The notes beneath the pieces were generated by a model. It worked only from the letters and a program-made list of their open reading frames with translations, searched no databases and had not been told where the DNA came from. 64,000 nucleotides of DNA from ZC4RG20 sp963702105 (GTDB lineage Bacteria > Pseudomonadota > Gammaproteobacteria > Steroidobacterales > Rariloculaceae): positions 372,001 through 436,000 of the forward strand of contig OY969712.1 of the NCBI GenBank assembly GCA_963702105.1, given 5' to 3'. This document shows positions 6,779 through 15,164 of the stretch, piece after piece (the stretch's first letter is position 1; each line of letters begins with the position of its first letter). The position numbers and the translations under genes are program-made.

Positions 6779-8104
6779 GTGACCTTCTGGTCGGTCGGCG
6801 CCTATCTGTTGTTGCCTTACGCGATCGTCAGCCTGCTCTGGCGAGGTTTCCGCTATCCACCCTACTTCCACCGCTGGCCGGAGCGGTTCGGATTCGTGCC
6901 GCGGCCGGAGGGCGAGCGCGTCATCTGGGTGCACGCGGTCTCCGTCGGCGAAGTGCGCTCGGCGGCGGCGCTGATCCTCGAGCTCGACGAGCGCTATCCC
7001 GAGCATCGGATTCTCGTGACCACGATGACGCCGACGGGTTCCGAGCAGGTCGAGGAGCTGTTCGGGGAGCGCGTGAGCCACTCCTACGTGCCGTTCGATT
7101 TTCCCGACGCCGTGCACCGGTTCCTGAACCGCGTCCGTCCCGAGCTCGCGATCATCGCCGAAACCGAATTTTGGCCGAATATCTTCGCGGCGCTGAAGCG
7201 TCGCGGCATCCCGTTGTTTCTCATCAACGTGCGCATATCGCAGGCGGCGCTGCACGGGTATCTGCGGGTTCCGAACGCCGTGCGCCGGATGTTCGCGAAT
7301 GCCGACCTGATCTGCCCGCAGACGGAGCTCGACGCCGAGCGCCTGCGGACGCTCGGGGCCGAGCCGGCCCGCATCCACGTCACGGGCAACCTCAAGTTCG
7401 ACGTCGAAGTGCCGGGCAGCCTGCTGCAGGAGGGCGCGGCGGTGCGGTCGCTGTGGGGCCGGGATCGGCCCGTGTGGATCGCCGCCAGCACTCACGCCGG
7501 GGAGGAGACGCAGGTGCTCGAGGCCTTCGAGCGCCTTCGCGAGACGCATCCGAAGCTTCTGCTGGCCCTCGTGCCGCGCCACCCCGAGCGCTTCCAGGCC
7601 GTCGCGAGACTTTGCGAGCGCCGCGGCTATGCCATCGCGCTCAGGAGCCTCGACTACGGCGAGCTCGGCGAGGACATCGACATCGTGGTCGGCGACACCA
7701 TGGGCGAGCTTCAGCGTCTTTACGCGGCCTCGGATCTCGCGTTCGTCGGCGGTAGCCTCGTGCCGCACGGCGGCCAAAACGTGCTCGAGGCCTGCGCCGT
7801 CAGCGTGCCCGTGATCTTCGGGCCGCATATGTTTCATTTCGAGGAGATCAGCGCGCTGGCGCTGGCCCGCGGCGCGGCGCGCCAAGTGCGCGACGCGGCC
7901 GAGCTCTCCGCAGCCGTCGCCGACTGGCTCGATCGCCCGGCCGAGCGCCGCGCGGCCGGGGAAGCCGCCCACGGGCTCATGCAGGATAACCACGGAGCGC
8001 TCGAGCGTACGCTCGCGCTCATGGACGAGGCGCTCACGCACTCGGGCTTCGCCATCGAAGCGAGCCGCAACGCTGCGGCCGCCTTACCGCGCGAGGCCAA
8101 GTGA
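6779..8104 (+). CDS. waaA: 3-deoxy-D-manno-octulosonic acid transferase (GT30), paralogue 2
   Basis: This second GT30 transferase has 441 residues. GTG at 6779 is chosen because GGAG lies six bases upstream and because it puts the hydrophobic anchor (VGAYLLLPYAIVSLLWRGF) at the N-terminus. Motifs are VIWVHAVSVGEVRSA, AETEFWPNIF, HVTGNLKFDVEVPGS, AASTHAGEE, LVPRHPERF, DTMGELQRLYAASDLAFVGGSL and GGQNVLEACA. It fits canonical WaaA somewhat better than the copy at 2745. Having two genes may mean separate first and second Kdo additions, or a different ulosonic acid for one of them. The stop overlaps the GTG start of the S1/P1 nuclease gene. Confidence 0.92.
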   Translation: MTFWSVGAYLLLPYAIVSLLWRGFRYPPYFHRWPERFGFVPRPEGERVIWVHAVSVGEVRSAAALILELDERYPEHRILVTTMTPTGSEQVEELFGERVSHSYVPFDFPDAVHRFLNRVRPELAIIAETEFWPNIFAALKRRGIPLFLINVRISQAALHGYLRVPNAVRRMFANADLICPQTELDAERLRTLGAEPARIHVTGNLKFDVEVPGSLLQEGAAVRSLWGRDRPVWIAASTHAGEETQVLEAFERLRETHPKLLLALVPRHPERFQAVARLCERRGYAIALRSLDYGELGEDIDIVVGDTMGELQRLYAASDLAFVGGSLVPHGGQNVLEACAVSVPVIFGPHMFHFEEISALALARGAARQVRDAAELSAAVADWLDRPAERRAAGEAAHGLMQDNHGALERTLALMDEALTHSGFAIEASRNAAAALPREAK

Positions 8105-8913
8105 GGGGCCTCGTGCTGGCGGCCCGCCGCGGGCCGCGCCACGGCTTCGGCCTGCTCTGTCTCGGCCTGCTGCTGGCGGGCCCCGCCTGCGCATATGGGC
8201 CAGAGGGGCACCGCATCGCGGGCGAGCTGGCCGAGCCGCTGCTCTGCCGGCCGGCGGCGGCGCAGGTCGCCGCGCTCGGCAAGGGGCAATCGCTCGCCGA
8301 GCTGGGGCTATGGGCCGACGAGATCCGCGACCGCAAGGCATGGCGGCACACGGGGCCCTGGCACTACATGAACCTGCCGGACGGCGCTTCGGTGGCCGGC
8401 TACCGGCATCCGCCCGAGGGCGACGTGCTCTGGGCCATCGAGCACTTCTCGATGCGCCTCGCCGCCGCTCGTTCGGCCTCGGACCGGCTCGAAGCGCTGC
8501 GTTTCGTGGTCCACTTCGTCGTCAACGTCCACCAGCCGCTGCACGTCGGCCGGGCCGCGGACCGCGGCGGGAACGACGTGGACGTGCGTTATCGCGACAA
8601 GACCGTCAACCTGCACCGCTTCTGGGACACCGACGTGCTGCGGCTCGCCGGGCTTTCCGAGACGCGGTACGAGGCCGCCCTGCGCCCGCTCGTCGCCGAC
8701 CTCGCCGTGCACTCCGGCGACTCCCCGCCCGAGACATGGGCCGCCGAGAGTCTTGCGCTCAGGCCTTGGGTCTACGACTTCCGCAGGCAAGGCCGCGAGC
8801 CGGCCCGGCTCGATGCGGCCTATCTCGACCGGGCGGAGGCCGTGACGCGCCTGCGGCTCGCCCAGGCCGCCGTGCGCCTCGCGGCCACGCTGAACCGCCT
8901 GCTCGGCTGCTGA
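8101..8913 (+). CDS. S1/P1-type zinc nuclease, secreted
   Basis: The 270-residue protein has an N-terminal signal peptide (GFGLLCLGLLLAGPACA) followed by the mature start YGPEGHRIAGEL. The family's first zinc ligand is normally an N-terminal Trp; here the position after cleavage appears to be Tyr, a point to check. The other ligands look conserved: GHRIA, ADEIRD, HYMNLP, VHFVVNVHQPLHVG, and DRGGNDVDV..NLHRFWDTDVL. S1/P1 enzymes degrade single-stranded nucleic acid and 3'-nucleotides in the periplasm or outside the cell. The GTG start overlaps the waaA stop (GTGA), so it may be read from the same transcript. A REP-like hairpin follows immediately. Confidence 0.88.
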   Translation: MRGLVLAARRGPRHGFGLLCLGLLLAGPACAYGPEGHRIAGELAEPLLCRPAAAQVAALGKGQSLAELGLWADEIRDRKAWRHTGPWHYMNLPDGASVAGYRHPPEGDVLWAIEHFSMRLAAARSASDRLEALRFVVHFVVNVHQPLHVGRAADRGGNDVDVRYRDKTVNLHRFWDTDVLRLAGLSETRYEAALRPLVADLAVHSGDSPPETWAAESLALRPWVYDFRRQGREPARLDAAYLDRAEAVTRLRLAQAAVRLAATLNRLLGC

Positions 8914-8937
8914 AAATAGGGGTCAGAGCCCTTTTTT
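8913..8937. repeat. REP-like single palindrome, likely bidirectional terminator
   Basis: One core GGGGTCAGAGCCC at 8919-8931 is flanked by AAAATA on the left and six T on the right. It sits between convergent genes (nuclease and ABC permease), so it could stop transcription in both directions. Confidence 0.8.
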
Positions 8938-8953
8938 CGGCTCTGCTTTCGGC

Positions 8954-10153
8954 TTATTCCGTCCGCAGCGCGTCGAGCGGCTCGAGGCGCGCGGCGTGTC
9001 GCGCGGGCACGACGCCCGCGAGGAGCCCGATGGCGACGGCGACGAGCACGGCAAGCCCGATGTAAGGCCAGGAAAGCCGCGCGGGCATGGCCGGCACGAC
9101 GATCTGCACGCCGAGCACGATAGCGATCCCGACCGCGAGGCCGCCGAGCCCGCCGACGCCCGAAAGCAGCATCGCCTCGCCCACGAAGATCTGGGCAATG
9201 CGGCCGCGGCCTGCGCCGACCGCGCGCAGGAGGCCGATCTCCTGCGTCCGCTCGCGCACGGCGATGGTCATGATCGTGAAGATGCCGACGCCGCCCACGA
9301 GAAGGGAAATGCCGCCGAGGGCCGCGACGCCGAGCGTGAGCACGTCGAGGATCTTGCCGAGCACATCGAGCATCTGCTGCTGTGTCGTGATCGTGAAGTC
9401 CTCGTTGCCGTGCCGCGCGACGAGCAGGCGGGTGATCGCGGCCACGACCTCGGCGACGGGCGCAGAGGGGCTGTAAAGCGCGTCGATTTCCTGCAGACCT
9501 TCGCGGTTGAAGAGCTCGAGGCCGCGCGCGGCCGGAATGTAGACCGAGTCGTCGAGATCGAAGCCGAGCATCTGGCCTTTGGGCTCCATGACCCCGACGA
9601 CGCGGAACCGATCCATACCGATCCGCACCCGCTGGCCGAGCGCGCTGTGCGCACCGAAGATCTCCTCGTTGACCTTCGCGCCGAGCACGCAAAGGGCCCG
9701 CGGCCGCTCGAGCTCGTCGTGCGGCAGGAACGTGCCGATCGCAACGCGGAACTTGAAGGCCTCGTCGAAATCGGGCCCGACCGCGAAGACGTTGACCGTG
9801 CGTTCGCGGCCCTCGGCCTCGACCGTGGCGCTGCCCGAAACCGAGGGCACGGAAGCGAGCACGTAGGGCGCGCGCGCGATGGCCTCCGCGTCCGCGAGCG
9901 TGAGCGGGCGCGTGGAGTTCAGCACGCCCGGCGACAGGCCGAGCGTGTTGGCCTTGCCGGGCTGCACGGCCAGCGTCGTCGTGCCGAACTGCGTGAATTC
10001 TTCCACGACGTAGCGGTTCAGCCCCTCGCCGATCGAGGTCAGCAGCACGACGGCCGTCACGCCGATACCGATGCCGAGCGCGGTCAACGCGCTGCGCATC
10101 GGGTGCGCGAAGACCGAGCGGCCGACGAAGCTCAGGAAGTCCCCGGGCAGCAT
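8954..10153 (-). CDS. MacB/FtsX-type ABC transporter permease, second copy in operon
   Basis: The 399-residue permease has the MacB_PCD plus FtsX arrangement: an N-terminal membrane helix (SALTALGIGIGVTAVVLLTSIGEG), a large periplasmic domain, and three C-terminal helices. RTQEIGLLRAVGAGRGRIAQIF is the hallmark coupling region, and the protein ends PARHAARLEPLDALRTE. It is the last gene of a minus-strand operon: HlyD, ATPase, permease, permease. The paralogous permease upstream ends three bases before this ATG. Two non-identical permeases suggest a heterodimer sharing one ATPase. The substrate is unknown. Confidence 0.92.
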   Translation of the reverse strand: MLPGDFLSFVGRSVFAHPMRSALTALGIGIGVTAVVLLTSIGEGLNRYVVEEFTQFGTTTLAVQPGKANTLGLSPGVLNSTRPLTLADAEAIARAPYVLASVPSVSGSATVEAEGRERTVNVFAVGPDFDEAFKFRVAIGTFLPHDELERPRALCVLGAKVNEEIFGAHSALGQRVRIGMDRFRVVGVMEPKGQMLGFDLDDSVYIPAARGLELFNREGLQEIDALYSPSAPVAEVVAAITRLLVARHGNEDFTITTQQQMLDVLGKILDVLTLGVAALGGISLLVGGVGIFTIMTIAVRERTQEIGLLRAVGAGRGRIAQIFVGEAMLLSGVGGLGGLAVGIAIVLGVQIVVPAMPARLSWPYIGLAVLVAVAIGLLAGVVPARHAARLEPLDALRTE

Positions 10154-10156
10154 GGG

Positions 10157-11368
10157 TCACCGGTTCATGAGCGCCTGCACCGGGTCGAGGCGGGCCGCGC
10201 GCCTCGCGGGCAGGATGCCGAAGATGAGCCCGCTCGCAACGGCTACCGCAAGGGCCGCGACTACGGCCCAGGCCGGCGGCCGGAAGTCGAGCACCGGAAA
10301 CGCGAGCCGCAGCGCGACGACCCCGAAGCCGCCCACGAGCAGGCCGAGCAGGCCGCCGAGCACCGCGAGGCAGGCGGCCTCGGTCAGGAACAGGCCCACG
10401 ATCTGCCTGTTTTTCGCGCCGACCGCCTTGAGCAGACCGATCTCGCTCGTGCGCTGATTCACGGCCACGAGCATGACGTTCATGATCAGGATGCCGGCGA
10501 CGACCAGGCTGATGCCGGCGATCGCGGCGAGCGCGAGCGTGATCATGTTGAAGATCGAATCGAACGTCGAGACGATCGCGTCCTGCGTGATGACGGTCAC
10601 GTCCTCTTCGCCCTGATGGCGCAGCTTGATGATTCGAAGGATATCCTGCTTCGTGGCTTGAATCGTTTCGCGGCTCGAGGTCTCGACGAGCACGCGGAAC
10701 ACGCCGTGGGCGTTGAACAGCTGCTGGGCCGTCGCGACCGGGACGATGACGGTTTCGTCGGTATTGAACGGGCCCGCGCCGCCCGCCGATTGCAGCACGC
10801 CGATGACGCGGCAGCGATAGTCCCCGATGCGCAGCCATTCGCCGAGCGGCTCGACGGTACCGAACAGCTCCGTGACCAGCTTGCTGCCGAGCACGCAGAC
10901 CGGCGAAGCCGTGTCGAGCTCCATGGGCGGCAGGAAGCGCCCGCCGGCCAACGTCCAGTGCTCCATGCGTGCCAGCGGCGCATTGCCGCCGAGCACCGTG
11001 ATGTCGCGCTGCCGCCCGCGCCACGAGACGGTTCCGCTGCCGAGCACGAGCGGCGCGACGGCCTCGACGTAGGGGCTGCGCTCGAGTGCCATGGCGTCCT
11101 CGAGCGTGAGGTCTCGCGCGGTGGCGCCGATGAGCATGCCCGTCGCTCCGGCACCGGCGGTCTCCGAGCGCCCCGGCAGCACGGCCACGAGGTTCGCGCC
11201 GAGCGCCGCGAACTCGCCCGTCACGTAGCGGCGCGCGCCTTCGGCGACGCTCGTGAGCAGCACGACGGCCGCGACGCCGATCGCGATCGCGAGCAGCAGC
11301 ATCGACGTGCGCAGCGGGAAGCGGCGCAGCGCCTCGACGGCGAGCCGGGCCGCGTCGGCCGGCCTCAC
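10157..11368 (-). CDS. MacB/FtsX-type ABC transporter permease, first copy in operon
   Basis: This is a 403-residue MacB-like permease. GTG at 11368 overlaps the TGA of the ATPase gene (GTGA), which indicates translational coupling. It has an N-terminal helix (TSMLLLAIAIGVAAVVLLTSVAEGA), a periplasmic MacB_PCD domain, QRTSEIGLLKAVGAKNRQIV, two further helices and the tail PARRAARLDPVQALMNR. It pairs with the similar permease downstream. In the MacAB family the permease does not carry substrate through the inner membrane. It drives periplasmic substrate out through a TolC-like channel, and none is encoded here. Confidence 0.92.
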   Translation of the reverse strand: MRPADAARLAVEALRRFPLRTSMLLLAIAIGVAAVVLLTSVAEGARRYVTGEFAALGANLVAVLPGRSETAGAGATGMLIGATARDLTLEDAMALERSPYVEAVAPLVLGSGTVSWRGRQRDITVLGGNAPLARMEHWTLAGGRFLPPMELDTASPVCVLGSKLVTELFGTVEPLGEWLRIGDYRCRVIGVLQSAGGAGPFNTDETVIVPVATAQQLFNAHGVFRVLVETSSRETIQATKQDILRIIKLRHQGEEDVTVITQDAIVSTFDSIFNMITLALAAIAGISLVVAGILIMNVMLVAVNQRTSEIGLLKAVGAKNRQIVGLFLTEAACLAVLGGLLGLLVGGFGVVALRLAFPVLDFRPPAWAVVAALAVAVASGLIFGILPARRAARLDPVQALMNR

Positions 11369-12123
11369 GGCGAAGGCCCCGGCCCGCGGTTTTGCGCCGG
11401 GTCCGGCTCGCGCCTCGGCGGCTCGCCCGGAAGCGTCGCAGGCGCCGTCCCGCGCCGCGGCGCGTCGCTGTGAACCTTGCCGTCGCGCATGAGCAGATGT
11501 CGAGCGGCGCGGCCGCCGATGGCCGGGTCGTGCGTGACGACGATGAGCGCGATGCCTTCGCGGTTGAGCCGCTCGATGATCTCGACGATCTCGGCGCCCG
11601 ACTTCGAATCGAGATTGCCCGTCGGCTCGTCGGCCAGCAGCACGCGCGGACGCATGACGATGGCGCGGCCGATGGCGACGCGCTGACGCTCGCCGCCCGA
11701 GAGCTGATCCGGCCGATGGCCCATGCGCGGCCCGAGGCCCATCGACTGGAGCGCCTCGCGGGCGCGCTCGCGCCGCTCGCGCGGCCGCGTGCCGGCCAGG
11801 ATCATGGGCAGCTCGACGTTCTCGGCGGCCGTGAGACGCGGGATCAGATGGAAGAACTGGAACACGAAGCCGATCTCCTGCTGGCGGCGCAGGGCCAGCG
11901 CGTCGTCGTCGAGCTCGGCAACGTCCTCGCCGTTCAGAAGGTAGCGCCCCGAGTTCGGTCGGTCGAGCAGGCCGAGGATGTTGAGCAGCGTCGACTTGCC
12001 GGATCCCGAGGGACCCATGATGGACATGTATTCCCCGGCCTCGATGTCGAGATCGACGTGATCGAGCGCGTGCACCGTCTGGTCCCCGACCCGGTAATTG
12101 CGGCAGACCTCGCGAAGCTGCAT
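11365..12123 (-). CDS. MacB/LolD-type ABC transporter ATP-binding protein
   Basis: The 252-residue ATPase has Walker A GPSGSGKST, Q-loop FVFQFFHLIPRLTAAEN, signature LSGGERQRVAIGRAI, Walker B VLLADEPTGNLD and H-loop VVTHD. NLDSKSG is the usual LolD/MacB form. ATG at 12123 is preferred, with GTG at 12129 possible. The last 30 residues are Pro/Arg-rich and probably disordered. It powers the two permeases encoded downstream and follows the membrane-fusion protein gene by about 20 bases. Confidence 0.94.
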   Translation of the reverse strand: MQLREVCRNYRVGDQTVHALDHVDLDIEAGEYMSIMGPSGSGKSTLLNILGLLDRPNSGRYLLNGEDVAELDDDALALRRQQEIGFVFQFFHLIPRLTAAENVELPMILAGTRPRERRERAREALQSMGLGPRMGHRPDQLSGGERQRVAIGRAIVMRPRVLLADEPTGNLDSKSGAEIVEIIERLNREGIALIVVTHDPAIGGRAARHLLMRDGKVHSDAPRRGTAPATLPGEPPRREPDPAQNRGPGPSP

Positions 12124-12143
12124 GAGCACGGCGGGCTGCGCCG

Positions 12144-13277
12144 CTATTCGGGCCGCACGAGCGCGCCCGTTGCGACGCCCTCGCGGTCGATCGAGCGCAC
12201 CACACGGTCGCCCGCCGAGAGCCCCGAGAGGATCTGCGTATATTCCCAGTTCGAGATGCCGGGCTCGATCTTGCGCTTCACGAGCCGGGACGTGGCCGGA
12301 TCGTAGAGGTAGACCTCGCCGCCGGGCAGGATCACCGAGCTCGGCACGCGCAGCACGTTCTCGCGCTGGTCGAGGACGACCTCGACGTCGGCGCTGTACC
12401 CCGGCACGAGAAGCTGGTTCTCGGGATGGTCGAATTCGGCCTCGACCTCCACCGTGCGCGCCTGCTTCTCGACGTCGAGCACGTACGGTGCGACGCGCCG
12501 GACGTGACCCGCAAACGTCCGGTTAGGGAAGGCGTCGAGGCTGATGCGCGCGGGCATGCCTTTGTGGATCAGCGGCGCGTCCACCTCGTCGATGGGGGCG
12601 CTGACGTAAAGGCAGCTGGTATCGATGAGATCGACGGTCGGCGGCGTCGGAATGCCGACCGGCGAGGGCGTGACGAACTCGCCGACCTCGCCGTTGATCT
12701 CGGCGATGACGCCCGCGAACGGGGCGACGAGACGCGTGCGGTCGAGCTGCGCCTGGGCGACGTCGACCTGGGCGCCGGCCGAGCTGGCCGTGTCGCGCGC
12801 CGCCTGGCAGGCCGCGGCGTCCGCCTCGGCCGTCGATTGCGCCTGGTCGGCTGCTTCCTCCGACGCCAGTTTCTGGGCGTGCAGCCTCATGAGCCGATCG
12901 GCCTCGCGCTGCGCATTGTCGGCGACGATGCAGGCCTGCCTGGCGCGCGACTGGGCCGCCTCGGCGTCGCGCTTCGCGAGTTCGAGCTGGGCCTTGACGT
13001 CCTCGTTCCAGAGCTCGAGCAGCACCTGCCCCTTCTCGACGTGCTCGCCTTTCTCCACCGGCAGACGCTCGATCTGGCCGCCTTGGGGGGGCGAGAGCCC
13101 GGCCCGGCGGCAGGCATCGACCGTGCCGGCGCGCGTGTTGGAGACGGTTGCCGCGACGGTGCCGCGGTCGACGACGGCCAATTGCACCGGGATGGGCTTT
13201 GGACGGGCGACCCACCAAACTGCGGCCGCGACCCCGGCCGCGACGACTGCGAAGATGCCGATCCGTTTCACGTTCAT
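12144..13277 (-). CDS. HlyD/MacA-type periplasmic membrane-fusion protein
   Basis: The 377-residue protein begins with a single membrane anchor (IGIFAVVAAGVAAAVWWVA). It continues with a split lipoyl domain (QIERLPVEKGEHVEKGQVLLEL and APFAGVIAEINGEVGEFV), a long Ala/Glu-rich coiled-coil hairpin at about residues 105-175, and beta-barrel and membrane-proximal domains. It should bridge the inner-membrane MacB-like permeases to an outer-membrane channel. It is the first gene of the four-gene minus-strand exporter operon. A REP-like palindrome overlaps its 5' flank directly upstream of the ATG, so the promoter must lie further out, in 13305-13448. Confidence 0.93.
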   Translation of the reverse strand: MNVKRIGIFAVVAAGVAAAVWWVARPKPIPVQLAVVDRGTVAATVSNTRAGTVDACRRAGLSPPQGGQIERLPVEKGEHVEKGQVLLELWNEDVKAQLELAKRDAEAAQSRARQACIVADNAQREADRLMRLHAQKLASEEAADQAQSTAEADAAACQAARDTASSAGAQVDVAQAQLDRTRLVAPFAGVIAEINGEVGEFVTPSPVGIPTPPTVDLIDTSCLYVSAPIDEVDAPLIHKGMPARISLDAFPNRTFAGHVRRVAPYVLDVEKQARTVEVEAEFDHPENQLLVPGYSADVEVVLDQRENVLRVPSSVILPGGEVYLYDPATSRLVKRKIEPGISNWEYTQILSGLSAGDRVVRSIDREGVATGALVRPE

Positions 13278-13280
13278 AAA

Positions 13281-13304
13281 AAAAATGGGTCAGAGCCCAT
13301 TTTC
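13281..13304. repeat. REP-like palindrome, variant core
   Basis: ATGGGTCAGAGCCCAT at 13285-13300 is the same repeat as elsewhere with A/T instead of G/C at the stem ends, preserved on both arms. That compensating change indicates selection on, or copying of, the hairpin. It lies directly upstream of the HlyD start codon. Confidence 0.75.
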
Positions 13305-13322
13305 CGGCAGCCCACCGAGGCA

Positions 13323-13344
13323 GCGGCCGTTCGTGAACGGCCGC
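13323..13344. repeat. Perfect 10-bp inverted repeat with 2-nt loop
   Basis: GCGGCCGTTC and its exact complement are separated by GT. It lies in the spacer between the exporter operon (start at 13277) and the DUF882 gene (end at 13449), both on the minus strand. It could be a terminator stem without a T tract or an operator for the exporter operon. Confidence 0.6.
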
Positions 13345-13448
13345 GGGTGAGTCGAGACTGTAGCATGCGGGCCGCGGCTCGGCCCCCGCAGCGGGTGCGG
13401 GAGAGGCGTCCGACGGCGAACGGCGTTCGCGCTGCCGTCGCAGGCCCG

Positions 13449-13985
13449 CTACCAGGTGCGGACCCGGCCCGTATCGAGATGGACGAAATTGTCCCGAGGA
13501 TAGTAGCCCACGCCGCCGCGCGCGAGGCTCAAGGCGGCGTCGCGCAGCGTTCGCGTTGCAAGGCCCGCGAGCCGGACGTCGATCGCGCGGCCGTACATGT
13601 GGAAGCTGTTCTTTGCGACGGCCGTCGAGCGGCGGCGCAGCATCGCGTTCGTAGCGGGCGAGCGATAGCCGGAGATGACGTCGAACGGACCCTTGACGTC
13701 GAGCCGTGCGCGCAGGACCCACAGCGTATCGAGCAGCCCGACGTCGATATCGTGCGTCTCGTCGTTCCGAAAGTCGCGCAGCAGATGCTTGATCTCGTCG
13801 ACGGCACCGTCGACGAGGGTGCCGTGCTCGCGATAGGTCACGCGCAGACGCTCGCCGGTATGGAGATGATAGAAGGAAAGGGTTTTGCCGCCGGTAACGA
13901 GCGCCCCGAAAGACCGCGCGGTCGGGGCGAGGCTTGCGATGCCGGCGAGGCCGCCCACGATGAGAGTCCGCCGCTGTACCGTCAT
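13449..13985 (-). CDS. DUF882/YcbK-type Tat-exported murein endopeptidase
   Basis: The 178-residue protein starts with a twin-arginine signal (VQRRTLIVGGLAGIASLAPTARS). It carries the M15-like metallopeptidase motifs SGYRSPATN, NSFHMYGRAIDVRL with the His and Asp ligands, and DNFVHLDTGRVRTW with the final His-x-Asp. The family includes E. coli YcbK (MepK), which cleaves peptidoglycan cross-links. Export through Tat and lack of membrane helices place it in the periplasm. It is a single-gene unit with no obvious link to its neighbours. Confidence 0.9.
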   Translation of the reverse strand: MTVQRRTLIVGGLAGIASLAPTARSFGALVTGGKTLSFYHLHTGERLRVTYREHGTLVDGAVDEIKHLLRDFRNDETHDIDVGLLDTLWVLRARLDVKGPFDVISGYRSPATNAMLRRRSTAVAKNSFHMYGRAIDVRLAGLATRTLRDAALSLARGGVGYYPRDNFVHLDTGRVRTW

Positions 13986-14118
13986 CTACACCGTCCTTTC
14001 CGATGGCGTGATCATGGCGTGCGGCCGGCCGTCGGACGGCGCACTGCGTCTCAGAACCGAGAAGACGGGCCGGAGCCCGTTCCTGCTCCCACCAGCTCTC
14101 CGAACCCGATTTTGTCAA

Positions 14119-15066
14119 CTAACCTTCCGTCAGAAACCTTTCCGCGTCAAGCGCGGCCATGCAACCCGAGCCCGCCGACGTGACCGCCTGGCGGTAGACC
14201 GGATCGGCAACGTCGCCGGCCGCGAATACGCCCGGGACGCTCGTGGCCGTGGCGAAGCCCTTGGTCCCCGAGCGCACGACGATGTAGCCGCCCTGCATTT
14301 CGAGCTGACCTGCGAACACTGCTGTGTTCGGCGTATGCCCGATCGCGACGAAGACCCCGTGCACCGGCAGCTCGCGCGCGCCGCCGCCCTGCGTGCCTTT
14401 CAGACGCACGCCCGTGACGCCGTTCTCGTCGCCGAGCACCTCGTCGAGGACGTGATTCCAGACGATCTCGACGTTACCGCCGCGCGACTTCTCGATGAGA
14501 CGGTCGCTCATGATCTTTTCGGCCCTGAACGCGTCGCGCCGATGCACGACCGTGACCCGCGAGGCGATGTTAGAGAGATACAGCGCTTCCTCGACGGCCG
14601 TATTGCCTCCGCCGATCACTGCCACGGGCTGATTCTTGAAGAAGAACCCGTCGCAGGTCGCGCAGGCCGAAACGCCGCGTCCCTTGTAGGCTTCCTCCGA
14701 AGGCAGCCCGAGATACTTGGCCGATGCGCCCGTTGCCACGATGAGCGCGTCGCAGCTGTATTCGCCGCCGTCGGCAACGACGCGGAACGGTCGCTTACCG
14801 AGCTCGACGGCGTTGACCGTGTCGTAGATCAGCTGCGTGCCGAACCGCTCTGCGTGACGCTTCATGCGCTCCATGAGCTCCGGCCCGAGCACGCCCGCGT
14901 CGTCGCCGGGCCAGTTGTCGACCTCCGTCGTGGTGGTCATCTGGCCGCCGACCTCGACGCCCGTGATCAGCGTGGGCTCGAGCCCGGCACGCGCCGCGTA
15001 AACGGCGGCCGTGTAACCGGCGGGGCCGGAGCCGACGATGATGAGCCTCTCGTGTTGTGCAGCCAT
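14119..15066 (-). CDS. trxB: Thioredoxin-disulfide reductase
   Basis: The 315-residue flavoenzyme reduces thioredoxin with NADPH in the cytosol. It has the N-terminal FAD motif GSGPAGYTAA, the redox-active CATC at residues 135-138, the NADPH motif GGGNTAVEEAL with VVHRRD, and the C-terminal FAD signature GVFAAGDVADPVYRQAVTSAGSGCMAA. Length and domain order match the low-molecular-weight bacterial enzyme. It is divergent from the patatin gene, with 98 bases between the two starts. Confidence 0.97.
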   Translation of the reverse strand: MAAQHERLIIVGSGPAGYTAAVYAARAGLEPTLITGVEVGGQMTTTTEVDNWPGDDAGVLGPELMERMKRHAERFGTQLIYDTVNAVELGKRPFRVVADGGEYSCDALIVATGASAKYLGLPSEEAYKGRGVSACATCDGFFFKNQPVAVIGGGNTAVEEALYLSNIASRVTVVHRRDAFRAEKIMSDRLIEKSRGGNVEIVWNHVLDEVLGDENGVTGVRLKGTQGGGARELPVHGVFVAIGHTPNTAVFAGQLEMQGGYIVVRSGTKGFATATSVPGVFAAGDVADPVYRQAVTSAGSGCMAALDAERFLTEG

Positions 15067-15164
15067 AGCGCCTCCTCGGGAGGCCGTATGGTAGTGGAGG
15101 GCGTCGGGCCGCCGCCAGTCGCAGGTTCACGCGCCGGCACAGGCTCTGGCATCATCGGCAGCTT

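Noticed and set aside
14065..14080. ACGGGCCGGAGCCCGT as another REP copy upstream of trxB's 3' end
   Set aside because: It has the right symmetry, but the central TCAGA is changed and A/T flanks are missing. It is too degenerate to list as a feature.
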